From Catellatospora citrea (GTDB lineage Bacteria > Actinomycetota > Actinomycetes > Mycobacteriales > Micromonosporaceae): a stretch of DNA of 64,000 bases. Location: NCBI RefSeq assembly GCF_003610235.1, contig NZ_RAPR01000003.1:62001-126000 (forward strand). Reading direction: 5' to 3'. Made by a program: the position numbers and the translations under genes. Below the pieces are notes generated by a model. The model saw nothing but the letters and a program-made list of their open reading frames with translations. It had not been told where the DNA came from and did not search any database. Below are positions 18,464-26,947 of this stretch, in pieces (positions within the stretch are counted from its first letter, which is position 1; each line of letters opens with the position of its first letter).

Positions 18464-18715
18464 TCAGGCGGACCGGGCGGCCCTGCGCCGGGACAGGTAC
18501 AGGTACAGCAGGGTCACGCCGGTCATCAGCAGCGCGCCGCCCACCGCGAAGGCGATGATGACGATGCCGGACAGCGCCGCCATGCCCTCCAGCTCGCCCG
18601 CCAGGAAGGCGAACAGCGTGAGCACGCTCGCCACGACCGCCAGCAGCCAGGCGAGGCCCGCCAGTCCGATCAGGACTTTGCCGAGCGGCCCGGTCCGACG
18701 CGCTGATTCTGGCAT
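18464..18715 (-). CDS. Small two-helix membrane protein
   Basis: About 83 residues from the ATG at 18715; a TTG nine codons further upstream is an alternative start. Two hydrophobic segments (LIGLAGLAWLLAVVASVLTLFAFL and GIVIIAFAVGGALLMTGVTLLYLYL) are separated by a short acidic loop. The C-terminus is Arg-rich (SRRRAARSA), consistent with a cytosolic end. No family recognised. Neither start has a clear ribosome site, so the coding call itself is moderate. Confidence 0.55.
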   Translation of the reverse strand: MPESARRTGPLGKVLIGLAGLAWLLAVVASVLTLFAFLAGELEGMAALSGIVIIAFAVGGALLMTGVTLLYLYLSRRRAARSA

Positions 18716-18741
18716 GGGAGGCAGCGTAACGCCTCGTGCCA

Positions 18742-18772
18742 AAGGGCCGTGGCGGCCGAGGCCACGACCCTT
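18742..18772 (-). terminator. Terminator hairpin after the channel gene
   Basis: AAGGGCCGTGGC (18742-18753) pairs with GCCACGACCCTT (18761-18772) across a 7-nt loop with one mismatched or wobble pair. It lies just past the stop of the channel gene on the minus strand. Confidence 0.65.
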
Positions 18773-18782
18773 CGGCGCCAGC

Positions 18783-20657
18783 TCAGTCCGTGGCGATCAC
18801 GATCACGCTGTCGCCCGCGTCCAGCCGGACCAGCGCGGACCTGCGCGGGTTGAGCGCCACCCCGTAGAACGGCGGCTGGTCGGCGTCGTTGCGGCTGCGG
18901 TAGCCGATCGCCGACTCGCCGCGCCGCCTGGCGGACTCGACCACCGTCGCGAAGGTGACCTCGGCGCCGGGCTGCACGTAGTCGCCTGCGGGCTTGAGGT
19001 GGATCTCCGCGCCGGATGCGTCGAACAGATCGGCGAACACCTCGTACAGGTGCCGGTTCTCGGCCAGCTGGGTCATCAGGAGGCTGATCAGCCGCGCCGA
19101 GACCACGAAGTCGTCGGCCTTGGTGACCTGGGCGACCTCGCGGTTGCCGTCGTCGTTCATCTCGGTGACGATCGAGTACGGCTCGCCGAGGTTGACCTCG
19201 ATGTCACGCAGGTGCAGCAGGGTCACCAGGGTGCGGTCGTCGGCGTGGTCGGGTTCGGCGGAGTCGTCGGACAGCACGATGATGTGCTGGTAGCCGCCCA
19301 GCTCCATCCGCTCCAGGTCACGGCGGCTGGTGGGCTGGCAGCGCTGGAAGCCGACGGTCAGGTTCTCCCGGCTCGCCGCGAGGGCGTCCTCCGGCGGGTT
19401 CGGGGCGGCGACGTCGACCGCCGAGCCCGGCTCGGCGAAGCGGTCCAGCAGGTCCAACACGCGGTCGGCACGTGAGTTCCAGCCGACCATCAGGGTCCGG
19501 TCCGGCGCGACCTTGGTGTCGGGCACCAGCACGATCGCGTCGGTGTGCACCCGTGCGGGCTCGGCGGCCAGTTCGATGAGCAGGTCGTCCTCGGCGACGA
19601 GGATGACCTCGTCGCCCTCGGTCAGCAGGGTGTCCATCGGCGGATTGACCGCGATGGCGCCGTCGGCGCGGCGCAGGCCGATCGGCGCGCCCGCCTCGAA
19701 GGCACCGAGGATGTCGCCGTACGCCCGGCCGGCCAGCGAGGGCTCGGCCCGGATGTAGATCTCGTTGCCCGCGAAGTCGAGCAGGTCGGTGCAGACCGTC
19801 GACAGGCCCGACTGGCGGTGCGACTGCACGACCATGCGTACGGCGATGTCGTCGGCGTCGATGACCAGCGCATGCTTGCCCGCGGCGAGTTTCGCGGCGG
19901 CGACGTTGGCCGACTCCTGCACCGCGGCGACCACGTGCGGGCGAGCCGAGGGCCAGGTCCGGTTGTTCAGCAGCAGCAGCACCTTGATGACGTCGATGTC
20001 CGGATCGTCGCCGGTCGGCGACAGCACCATCACGGCGCGCGCCGTGTCGAGGCTGACCAGGTCGAGGTCGCTGCGCTTGAGCGGGCTGCCGGACCGGCAG
20101 ACGACGCGGGTGCGGCCGGTGTCGCCGACCCGGGCGCGGATCTGGTCCTCCATCTCGACCTTGTCCCGGTCGGCGAGCACGACCACGGTGGAACGGCGCG
20201 AGCCGCGGTTGGCCGCGGCCAGCTCACCCACGACGGTGAAGACCTGGTCGGACCAGCCCAGCACCACGATGTGGCCCTGGGCGATCACCTGCGAGCGGCC
20301 CTTGCGCAGGTTGGTGATGGCGTCGTTGAGCCCGGTGGTGAGCACGCCGATCAGGGAGCTGACAAGGAAGATGCCACCGATGGTGACGACGAGCATCAGC
20401 GCGAGGTAGACCGGGCTGCCCTCGTCGGCGCCCATGGTGCCCGGGTCGAGGGTGCGCAGCACGCTGCGCCACAGCACCGACGCCCAGCCTCCGTCGCGAC
20501 TGGTCTCGGTGGCCGCGAGCAGCACCGACAGTCCGGTCACGACGGTGATCAGAAGCAGTGATGCCAGCCCGAGCCAGCCGATGAGGGCGGGCGTGCCCCG
20601 GTCCATCGTGCCGTCGAACCAGACGCGTACGCGTCGCCGCACTCCCAGCCGCACCAC
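18783..20657 (-). CDS. CASTOR/POLLUX-like ion channel protein with RCK-type domains
   Basis: 624 residues from the GTG at 20657, which has GGGAGG 7 nt upstream; the frame opens further upstream but that part looks non-coding. Two N-terminal transmembrane segments (LIGWLGLASLLLITVVTGLSVLL and YLALMLVVTIGGIFLVSSLIGVLT) flank a pore-loop-like stretch. The cytosolic part follows with two NAD/ligand-binding RCK-like folds, starting at HIVVLGWSDQVFTVVGEL and DRTLMVGWNSRADRVLDLL. This is the layout of bacterial relatives of plant CASTOR/POLLUX cation channels. There is no canonical TVGYG filter, so ion selectivity is not clear. It would sit in the plasma membrane; the regulatory ligand is unknown. 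Confidence 0.8.
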   Translation of the reverse strand: MVRLGVRRRVRVWFDGTMDRGTPALIGWLGLASLLLITVVTGLSVLLAATETSRDGGWASVLWRSVLRTLDPGTMGADEGSPVYLALMLVVTIGGIFLVSSLIGVLTTGLNDAITNLRKGRSQVIAQGHIVVLGWSDQVFTVVGELAAANRGSRRSTVVVLADRDKVEMEDQIRARVGDTGRTRVVCRSGSPLKRSDLDLVSLDTARAVMVLSPTGDDPDIDVIKVLLLLNNRTWPSARPHVVAAVQESANVAAAKLAAGKHALVIDADDIAVRMVVQSHRQSGLSTVCTDLLDFAGNEIYIRAEPSLAGRAYGDILGAFEAGAPIGLRRADGAIAVNPPMDTLLTEGDEVILVAEDDLLIELAAEPARVHTDAIVLVPDTKVAPDRTLMVGWNSRADRVLDLLDRFAEPGSAVDVAAPNPPEDALAASRENLTVGFQRCQPTSRRDLERMELGGYQHIIVLSDDSAEPDHADDRTLVTLLHLRDIEVNLGEPYSIVTEMNDDGNREVAQVTKADDFVVSARLISLLMTQLAENRHLYEVFADLFDASGAEIHLKPAGDYVQPGAEVTFATVVESARRRGESAIGYRSRNDADQPPFYGVALNPRRSALVRLDAGDSVIVIATD

Positions 20658-20799
20658 TGAGGTTCCTCCCACTGCCGCCGCTGCCGGCCGCCGAATGTCC
20701 AATAGCCAGGGACATCCTAGGAGCGCCCGAGGAGGTGCCCGCAGGCCGTCCACCGGGTTCGCCAAGACGGGCCGTGCCCCGGCCGCTCCGCATGGCAAC

Positions 20800-20833
20800 G
20801 GGCCGGACCGTCCGGTGCGGGACGGCCCGGCCC
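20800..20833 (-). terminator. GC-rich hairpin after the MFS gene
   Basis: GGGCCGGACCGTCC (20800-20813) pairs imperfectly with 20819-20833 over a 5-nt loop, right after the stop of the MFS gene (minus strand). Probable terminator; no T-run. Confidence 0.5.
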
Positions 20834-20842
20834 GAAGGCGCC

Positions 20843-22396
20843 TCACCGGCTTGCGGTCGCCTCCTCGCGGCGGTGTCCGGTGTGCAGGTGGGGCAGGTGC
20901 AGTTCGGCGGGCTCGGGCGGGAGGTCGTCGACGCCGGCGGCCACGGCCTGCTCGTGGCGGCGGTGCGCGGACGGCAGGGCGAGCGAGGCGACCACGGCCA
21001 GCACGGCCACGCCGGCGCAGACCCAGAACCCGGTGCTGAACGCCGCGTCGGTCGGCAGGCCGCGCGGGGTGCTGTGGGAGGTGATGACGGCGGCGACGAC
21101 GGCCGAGCCGATGCTGCTGCCGATGGTCCGGGCGATGGTGTTGACGCTGGTCGCCTCACCGGTCTGGGTGGCCGGCACGCTCTCGATGATGGCGTTGGAC
21201 ATGGCCGCGAAGGCCAGGCCGATGCCCGCGCCGACGGCCAGCCCGGAGACGACCACCTGCCATTCCACATCGTGTACGACGGCCGGCAGGGTGAAGCCGC
21301 CGACGACGGCGACGGCCCCGAGGAACATCGGCAGCTTCGGCCCGAACTTGCGGACCAGCAGCCCGGCGAGCGGCCCGAACAGCACCATCGAAACGACGGT
21401 GGGCAGCAGGAACAGGCCCGCCTCGGACACCGACTTGCCGTACCCGTAGCCGGTGGCGGCGGGCAGCTGCAGCAGGGTCGGCACCAGCAGGAACGAGCCG
21501 AACATCGCGAAGCCGAGGATCAGGGCGACGAGGTCGGTGGCCCATACGCCGCGGATCTTCATGAGGCGCATGTCGACGAGCGGCTCGCTGACCCGCAGCT
21601 CGACCACGACGAACAGGATCATGGTGACCACGCCGACGGCGAGCAGGGCGATGGTGTTCGCCGAGGCCCAACCCCAGGACTGGCCCTTGCTGATGGCCAG
21701 CAGCAGCGACACGAGCGAGACCGACAGGATGGCCGTGCCGAGCAGGTCGAGCCTGCCGGGCTTGCGCACCGGCGACTCCTGCATCCCGAAGATCGCGCCG
21801 AGCAGCGCGACGACCACGAGCACCAGGGGCAGCCAGAACAGCCAGTGCCAGGACAGGTGCTCCACGATGGGGCCGGCGGCCACGATGCCGACGCCCGCGC
21901 CGACGCCGAAGATCGCCGACAGCAGGCCGACGGTGGCGCTGACCTTCTCGCGGGCCAGTTCGTCGCGGACCATGCCGATCGACAGCGGCATGATCGCGCC
22001 CGCCGCGCCCTGCAGGGCGCGCGCGACGATGAGCACGCCCAGGTTCGGGGCCAGCGCGGCCAGCAGGGTGCCCACGGCGAGCACCGCGAGCACCGCGATG
22101 AGGACGCGGCGCTTGCCGACCATGTCGCCGAGGCGGCCGAGGATGGGCGTCAGCACCGACGCTGACAGCAGGTACGCGGTGAGGATCCAGCTGGCGCTGG
22201 CGGTGGTGACCTTGAGGTCTGCCGCGATGGTGGACATCGCCGGGGCGACCAGCGATTGGAGCACGGCGAAGGCGAGGCCGCCGAGTGACAGGTACAGCAC
22301 GAGCATCGTGCCGTTGGTGCGGCGAGCCGTGGGCGCACCCGGCCCGCTCTCGACGGTGGCACCGGCGGCGGGCGGTCCCACGATCGTCTGCGACAT
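20843..22396 (-). CDS. MFS drug exporter, EmrB/QacA type
   Basis: 517 residues, about 14 hydrophobic segments. Motif A GRLGDMVGKRRVLIA follows helix 2, and GAAGAIMPLSIGMVRDEL follows helix 4, both standard for DHA2 pumps. The ATG at 22396 has GGGAG 7 nt upstream; ten extra codons upstream in frame are not needed. It is divergent from a TetR gene, with three copies of one operator-like motif in the 151-bp gap, so it is very likely repressed by that TetR and induced by its own substrate. Substrate unknown. Confidence 0.9.
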   Translation of the reverse strand: MSQTIVGPPAAGATVESGPGAPTARRTNGTMLVLYLSLGGLAFAVLQSLVAPAMSTIAADLKVTTASASWILTAYLLSASVLTPILGRLGDMVGKRRVLIAVLAVLAVGTLLAALAPNLGVLIVARALQGAAGAIMPLSIGMVRDELAREKVSATVGLLSAIFGVGAGVGIVAAGPIVEHLSWHWLFWLPLVLVVVALLGAIFGMQESPVRKPGRLDLLGTAILSVSLVSLLLAISKGQSWGWASANTIALLAVGVVTMILFVVVELRVSEPLVDMRLMKIRGVWATDLVALILGFAMFGSFLLVPTLLQLPAATGYGYGKSVSEAGLFLLPTVVSMVLFGPLAGLLVRKFGPKLPMFLGAVAVVGGFTLPAVVHDVEWQVVVSGLAVGAGIGLAFAAMSNAIIESVPATQTGEATSVNTIARTIGSSIGSAVVAAVITSHSTPRGLPTDAAFSTGFWVCAGVAVLAVVASLALPSAHRRHEQAVAAGVDDLPPEPAELHLPHLHTGHRREEATASR

Positions 22397-22415
22397 GAAC
22401 TTCTCCCGGAAGCAA

Positions 22416-22502
22416 CTTGTAAACAACTGCTGACTTGGCGAGTATTACCCGCTCGCAGCCCGGTCAACAGTTGTTTACATCACTTGTAAGCAGTTGTTTA
22501 TG
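22416..22502. promoter_or_regulatory. TetR operator cluster (three motif copies)
   Basis: TTGTAAACAACTG at 22417-22429, its complement CAGTTGTTTACA at 22468-22479, and a third copy CAGTTGTTTA at 22491-22500 preceded by CTTGTAAG. The TTGT-AA-ACAA core is self-complementary. All lie between the divergent MFS and TetR genes, so they are the likely TetR binding sites and probably overlap both promoters. Confidence 0.75.
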
Positions 22503-22547
22503 TCACGTTCCCGGGCCGCTATCCTGATGCGGAAGCGAGAGGAATCC

Positions 22548-23180
22548 ATGGCGACGAGCAGTCCGCGCACCACCGGCGAGAATTCGGCCGGGCAGCGCCG
22601 CCGTGACGCGGCCGGCACCCGGCAGCTGCTGCTCGACGCCGCCCGCCGCCGCTTCGCCGACCGCGGATACACCGGCACCACCGTGCGCGACATCGCCGAC
22701 GAGGCCGGGGTGAACGTCGCGCTCATCAGCCGCTACTTCAGCTCCAAGGAGGGCCTGTTCGAGGCGTGCCTGGTCGGCGCGGTCGACGAGCTCAGCCACG
22801 CGGTGGCCAGGGACGTGTCACTCGAACGGCTCCCGCACGTCATCGCCGAACAGCTCGCCGGAACCGGGCTCGGCAGCCGTCCGAACCAGTTCCTGCTGCT
22901 GCTGCGCTCCTCGGGCGACGAGCAGGCGGACCAGATCCGGCGCAACACCGTGCGGTCGTTCGCCGAGCGCCTGGCCACGGCCGGGGGCTGGCGTCCCGAC
23001 CACCCTGACGGCGACCGGATCATGCTCAGGGCCCAGGTCGCGCTCGCCACCGGCTTCGGGATCGTGCTGCTGCGCTCCTCCACCGGGCTGGAACCGCTGT
23101 CCTCGGCCGGGCCGCAGGACCTGCTCGCCCCGATGCAGGACCTCATCGACGGGCTGCTGCGCGAGCGCGGCCCGCGGTGA
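22548..23180 (+). CDS. TetR-family transcriptional repressor
   Basis: 210 residues. The N-terminal HTH is typical: RQLLLDAARRRFADRGYTGTTVRDIADEAGVNVALISRYFSSKEGLFEACL (about residues 24-75). A variable helical ligand domain follows. The ATG at 22548 has GAGAGGA 6 nt upstream; an ORF opening at 22494 would run through the operator and is rejected. It is divergent from the MFS pump and overlaps the downstream alcohol dehydrogenase by 4 nt (GTGA), so it should control pump, itself and dehydrogenase together. Confidence 0.9.
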   Translation: MATSSPRTTGENSAGQRRRDAAGTRQLLLDAARRRFADRGYTGTTVRDIADEAGVNVALISRYFSSKEGLFEACLVGAVDELSHAVARDVSLERLPHVIAEQLAGTGLGSRPNQFLLLLRSSGDEQADQIRRNTVRSFAERLATAGGWRPDHPDGDRIMLRAQVALATGFGIVLLRSSTGLEPLSSAGPQDLLAPMQDLIDGLLRERGPR

Positions 23181-24208
23181 CCGCCCCTACGATGCGCGCG
23201 GCGGTGGTCACCGCGCCGGGCGAGTGCTCGGTGCGGGAGGTGCCCGCGCCGCGGGCGGCCGCCGGCGAGGTCGTCGTGGACGTCGAGCGGGTCGGGGTCT
23301 GCGGCACCGACGTCGAGTTCTTCACCGGCGAGATGGCCTACCTGCACGAGGGGCACGCCCGGTTCCCGATGCGGCTCGGTCACGAGTGGGCCGGGGTCGT
23401 GCGCGCCGTCGGCGACGGCGTCGACCCCGCGTGGCGCGACCGGCGGGTCATGGGCGACACGATGCTCGGCTGCCGCGCCTGCCGCCGCTGCCTGCGCGGA
23501 CATCAGCACGTGTGCGCCGACCGGCAGGAGGTCGGCATCCGCGGCGGCCGACCGGGCGCGCTGGCCGAGCAGCTGGCCGTGCCCGTCACCGCACTGCACG
23601 AACTGCCCGGCACCGTCGATCCGGCCCTCGGCGCGCTCGTCGAGCCGGGCGGCAACGCCCTGCGTGCGGCGCGCGCCGCCGGCCTGGCCCCGGGCGACCG
23701 GGTGCTCATCCTCGGTCCCGGCACCATCGGGCTGCTCACCGCGATGTTCGCCCGCGCCGCCGGAGCCGAGGTGCACCTGATGGGCCACACCCCGCCGTCG
23801 CTGGCCTTCGCCCGGTCCCTCGGCTTCACCGCCTCGACCGAGCCCGACCTGCCCGACGTCCCCTTCGACGCGGTCATCGACGCCAGCAACGCCGCCTACC
23901 TGCCCGCCATGGCGCTCGACCTGGTCGAACCCGCGGGCCGCGTCGTCTACATCGGGCTGGCGGGCTCCCCCAGCCTGATCGACACCCGCCGGCTGGCGCT
24001 CAAGGACGTCACAGCCGTCGGTGTCCTGTCGGCGTCCCCCGGCCTCGCCGCCACGATCGCCGCGTACGCCGCCGGGCATGTCGACCCGCGACCGCTGGTC
24101 GCCGCGACAGTCGGGCTCGACCGGGTCGGCGCGGTGCTGGCCGGTGCGCACATCCCCGGGGCAGGCCCCGGACCCAAGTTCCACATCGATCCGCGCCGAG
24201 CCGGGTAG
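23177..24208 (+). CDS. Zinc-dependent medium-chain alcohol dehydrogenase
   Basis: 343 residues. The catalytic zinc ligands are in VGVCGTDVEFF and LGHEWAG. The structural zinc site has four cysteines (CRACRRCLRGHQHVC). The NAD(P)-binding Rossmann fold begins at GDRVLILGPGTIGLLTAMFARAAGAEV. It would oxidise a polyol or alcohol or reduce an aldehyde/ketone; sorbitol/threonine-type dehydrogenases look closest. Translationally coupled to the TetR gene (4-nt overlap), so possibly part of a detoxification response along with the MFS pump. Ends in a perfect hairpin that contains its stop codon. Confidence 0.87.
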   Translation: MTAPTMRAAVVTAPGECSVREVPAPRAAAGEVVVDVERVGVCGTDVEFFTGEMAYLHEGHARFPMRLGHEWAGVVRAVGDGVDPAWRDRRVMGDTMLGCRACRRCLRGHQHVCADRQEVGIRGGRPGALAEQLAVPVTALHELPGTVDPALGALVEPGGNALRAARAAGLAPGDRVLILGPGTIGLLTAMFARAAGAEVHLMGHTPPSLAFARSLGFTASTEPDLPDVPFDAVIDASNAAYLPAMALDLVEPAGRVVYIGLAGSPSLIDTRRLALKDVTAVGVLSASPGLAATIAAYAAGHVDPRPLVAATVGLDRVGAVLAGAHIPGAGPGPKFHIDPRRAG

Positions 24209-24230
24209 GGCGGCCACCGCCCTACCCGGC
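24200..24230. terminator. Bidirectional terminator overlapping a stop codon
   Basis: GCCGGGTAGGGCGG (24200-24213) and CCGCCCTACCCGGC (24217-24230) form a perfect 14-bp stem with a 3-nt loop. The TAG stop of the dehydrogenase lies in the left arm, and the esterase gene converges from the right (stop at 24239). Confidence 0.8.
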
Positions 24231-24238
24231 GGTGCGGG

Positions 24239-25996
24239 TTACGACGCGACGCAGGTGTATCCGGACGGCACCTGGGTGTTGCCGTTGGGGCGGCTGACCT
24301 GGTAGCCGAAGTTGGCCACCGAGCCACCGGGCGGGATCGTGCCGTTGAAGCTCACGTTCCGCGCCGTCACCGTCTGGCCGCTGGTCGTCACGGTCGCGTT
24401 CCACGACCCGGTGATCGCGTGCCCGGCGGGCAGGGTGAACGTCAGCGTCCAACCGTTGATCGTCGACGTGCCGTTGTTGGTGACGGTCACCGGCTGGATG
24501 ACGTAGCCGGTCGCCCACTGGGTCTGCACCGTTCCGGTCGCCGAGCAGCCGGTCCCGGTCGGGGGCGGCGAGACGCTGGGCGAGGGCGGCGCACTGGGCG
24601 AGGGCGGCGAGCTGGGCGACGGCGGGGTGCTCGGCGACGTGCTCGGCGACGGCGGGGTGCTGGGGCCGTCGGTCAGCGTGGGGGTCTGCCAGTCGCGCCA
24701 CTCGGCCAGGTTGCCGGCCGCCCGGCTGGAGATCCTGATCGCGCCGGGCGCGTTGCCGGTCTTCAGCAGGTACTTCTGGATGTGCTGCTGCAGCGGGGCC
24801 GACCATTCCGGTCGGTTGGCGCAGTGGCTGCCGTTCTGGATGTCGGACCAGTAGGTGATGTTCTCCCCCGCGCCGAGCGCCTTGTAGACCTCCGCGCCGC
24901 CCAGCGCCGCCACGCTCGCCGACTTCGGCCCCAGGTTGACGATGTGCGGGTTGTCCATGATGAACAGCCCGCGCGGCGCGACCATGGCCACCATCTGGTG
25001 CGTGTCGACCGGCAGCGTGTTCGGGCTGCCGGTGAAGGAGCCGAACGCGTCGCCCAGCCACGGCTGCTCGCCGTACGCGCTGCTCAGGCTCTGCGCGCCC
25101 TCGCCGGGGATGCCCCGGAAGATCGGCACACCCGCGCTGCCCGACTCGATCGGCATGGTCAGCGCGATGCGCTGGTCGAACGCGCCGACGACGAACGCTC
25201 CCTTGCCGAACCGCGAGCATCCCGTGACGCCCATCGCGTCGGCCTTGAGCACGCTGCCGCCCGACTGCGCGATGACGTCGATGATCCGACTGACACCCCA
25301 CGACCAGGCCATCAGCAGGCCTGTGCTGCTGGTGGCGCCGTAGATGGTGTAGAACGCGCCCTGCTTGTTGTTGCGGGGCGTGCCCTCCCGGCCGACCGCG
25401 TACGGGTCGTAGTTGATGACCGCCGCGCCCGCGGCCCGGATGGCGGCGGTGTCCGCGCCGAATCCGCCCAGCACGACGACGGCCGGGAAGGGCCCCGAGC
25501 CACTCGGCAACTGCACACTGGCCGAGAAGCTGGAGCTCCTGCCGTTGTGTGAGACGTTCACCGTGATGTTGGTGCTCGACACCGTGCCGGTGACGCTCGT
25601 GGGCTTGGCGGGCTTCTCGCCGTACACGTACCGCTCCGCCAGCTTCTTGATCTCCTCCCGGCGGCACCGCCAGTCGGACTTGGCGGTGATGCGGGACCCG
25701 TCCAGCTTCTTGAAGGGATCGGGCAGCCGGGGGTTGGCGGTCAGCGAGCCGGGCAGTGTGACGGGGCAGTCGGCGCCCTCGTCCTCGACGGCGGCGGCGA
25801 GGGCGGCCGCCTCGGCCGGCAAGGTCGTCGTGATCACCGCGACCGCACCGGCGAACGCCAGCGCTGTCACGGTCAGCGCGACGATCGTCGAACGGATCGT
25901 CGAACGTCCTGCGCCGACGGCCGCCAGGGCGCTCTTTCCGGTGTGGACGACGACGGCGGCGACCTCGATCGCCGATCTTCTGGGGACGGTTCGCAT
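24239..25996 (-). CDS. Secreted glucuronoyl methylesterase (CE15) with CBM2
   Basis: 585 residues. A CE15 enzyme hydrolyses the ester between lignin alcohols and 4-O-methyl-glucuronic acid side chains of xylan. A hydrophobic segment near residues 38-62 follows a long basic N-terminus and ends AEAAALAAA, consistent with secretion. The catalytic domain (about 75-430) holds the family motif GCSRFGKGAF with nucleophile Ser261, and a histidine in GSHCANRPEW (His391). A Pro/Ser-rich linker (TPPSPSTSPSTPPSPSSPPS) leads to a C-terminal cellulose-binding CBM2 (about 480-585: CSATGTVQTQW ... GWTLTFTLPAG ... GGSVANFGYQ). AAGGAGGAG lies 6 nt before the ATG. Candidate operators lie upstream. Confidence 0.88.
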   Translation of the reverse strand: MRTVPRRSAIEVAAVVVHTGKSALAAVGAGRSTIRSTIVALTVTALAFAGAVAVITTTLPAEAAALAAAVEDEGADCPVTLPGSLTANPRLPDPFKKLDGSRITAKSDWRCRREEIKKLAERYVYGEKPAKPTSVTGTVSSTNITVNVSHNGRSSSFSASVQLPSGSGPFPAVVVLGGFGADTAAIRAAGAAVINYDPYAVGREGTPRNNKQGAFYTIYGATSSTGLLMAWSWGVSRIIDVIAQSGGSVLKADAMGVTGCSRFGKGAFVVGAFDQRIALTMPIESGSAGVPIFRGIPGEGAQSLSSAYGEQPWLGDAFGSFTGSPNTLPVDTHQMVAMVAPRGLFIMDNPHIVNLGPKSASVAALGGAEVYKALGAGENITYWSDIQNGSHCANRPEWSAPLQQHIQKYLLKTGNAPGAIRISSRAAGNLAEWRDWQTPTLTDGPSTPPSPSTSPSTPPSPSSPPSPSAPPSPSVSPPPTGTGCSATGTVQTQWATGYVIQPVTVTNNGTSTINGWTLTFTLPAGHAITGSWNATVTTSGQTVTARNVSFNGTIPPGGSVANFGYQVSRPNGNTQVPSGYTCVAS

Positions 25997-26114
25997 GCGG
26001 GCTCCTCCTTGCCGATGGGACGGAATCGCTCGGCGACACGGCGCTCACGTCTGTCGATGGACACGCTCCCACAACGTTTCGGTGTTTTCAAGGGAAGGTT
26101 TCAGGGAAATTCCG

Positions 26115-26193
26115 GAAACGTTTCTCTCCACGAGTCGGCGGCATCACGAAGAAGGCCAAAGCAGAACTGCCACGCTGGTCTCGAAAGTTTCGA
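26115..26193. promoter_or_regulatory. Candidate LacI/xylan-type operators upstream of the esterase
   Basis: GAAACGTTTC (26115-26124) is a perfect palindrome, and TCGAAA-G-TTTCGA (26181-26193) is a perfect 6+1+6 repeat matching the CGAAANTTTCG element I recall from streptomycete xylanase promoters. Both sit 120-200 nt upstream of the glucuronoyl esterase start. The rest of 25997-26328 shows no gene. Confidence 0.55.
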
Positions 26194-26328
26194 AGACCGT
26201 CCGAAAAGTATCGGCCGACCGGGGCTTATCCGACCACGGGGATGAAGTGTCTACCTGTCGCACAGGGGGCGACACGGCCGCTGGCGCTCATCGCGTCGGC
26301 AGGCGGCAGGACGGCGCACAGCACAAAG

Positions 26329-26363
26329 CGGCCCCGCTGCCGACTGAGCGGGCAGCGGGGCCG
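26329..26363 (-). terminator. Terminator with perfect 13-bp stem
   Basis: CGGCCCCGCTGCC (26329-26341) and GGCAGCGGGGCCG (26351-26363), loop 9 nt, lying 18 nt past the stop of the gene at 26381-26698. Confidence 0.75.
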
Positions 26364-26380
26364 TCACCGGCGGAAGGGGG

Positions 26381-26698
26381 TCAGCCGAGCCGCGGCAGCC
26401 GTACGCGGGTCGCCAGCGTCAGCTGGTGGAGGCCTTCGCTGACTTCCGGCCGCGTACGCAGCACGTCTTCGAGCCGGACCCGCCACTTGCCGCCCTCGAC
26501 GTCACGCGCGTCGATCCGCTGCGAGGTCGTCAGCTCCTTGCGGGTGCCCAGCAGGTCCCGGCGGTAGGTCGGCCCGAGCAGGGCCGCGACCTGATCGCAG
26601 TACCAGGCGAACAGGCCGGCGTCGGCCACCGACACGTCGACCAGGATCCTTGCCGCATCGAAGGCGATTCTTGGCTGGTGTTGCACACTGCTGTCCAC
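26381..26698 (-). CDS. Conserved-looking hypothetical protein
   Basis: 105 residues from the GTG at 26698, chosen for the GGGGGAGG placed 5 nt before it. The sequence (DAARILVDVSVADAGLFAWYCDQVAALLGPTYRRDLLGTRKELTTSQRIDARDVEGGKWRVRLEDVLRTRPE) looks like a small soluble cytosolic protein with mixed helix and strand. No family recognised. A strong terminator follows it, which supports real expression. Confidence 0.55.
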   Translation of the reverse strand: MDSSVQHQPRIAFDAARILVDVSVADAGLFAWYCDQVAALLGPTYRRDLLGTRKELTTSQRIDARDVEGGKWRVRLEDVLRTRPEVSEGLHQLTLATRVRLPRLG

Positions 26699-26947
26699 GT
26701 GGGCCTCCCCCGGAACGATGCCTGTCCAATCCCCAGATGGTCCTGGACGGCCCCGCACCGACGCAATACCCCAGGCGGCCAGCGGGGGCCACCGATGCGT
26801 ACAGCCCGGCGGAGCGTGGCCGGCACCAGGTCACCGGTTCGCCGACCGGCCCTGGAGAACCGCCCGAACACTCTCCTGACCCGGCGCGAGCCCGTTAGCG
26901 TCGAGGACGGGACGGGTCGCCCGTCCGCCCACCGAGGAGGATGCGTG

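Noticed and set aside
24540..24670. Short GGCGA/GGGCGA tandem repeats as a possible repeat array or CRISPR
   Set aside because: These encode the Pro/Ser linker of the esterase (SPSTPPSPS), so they are explained by coding sequence.
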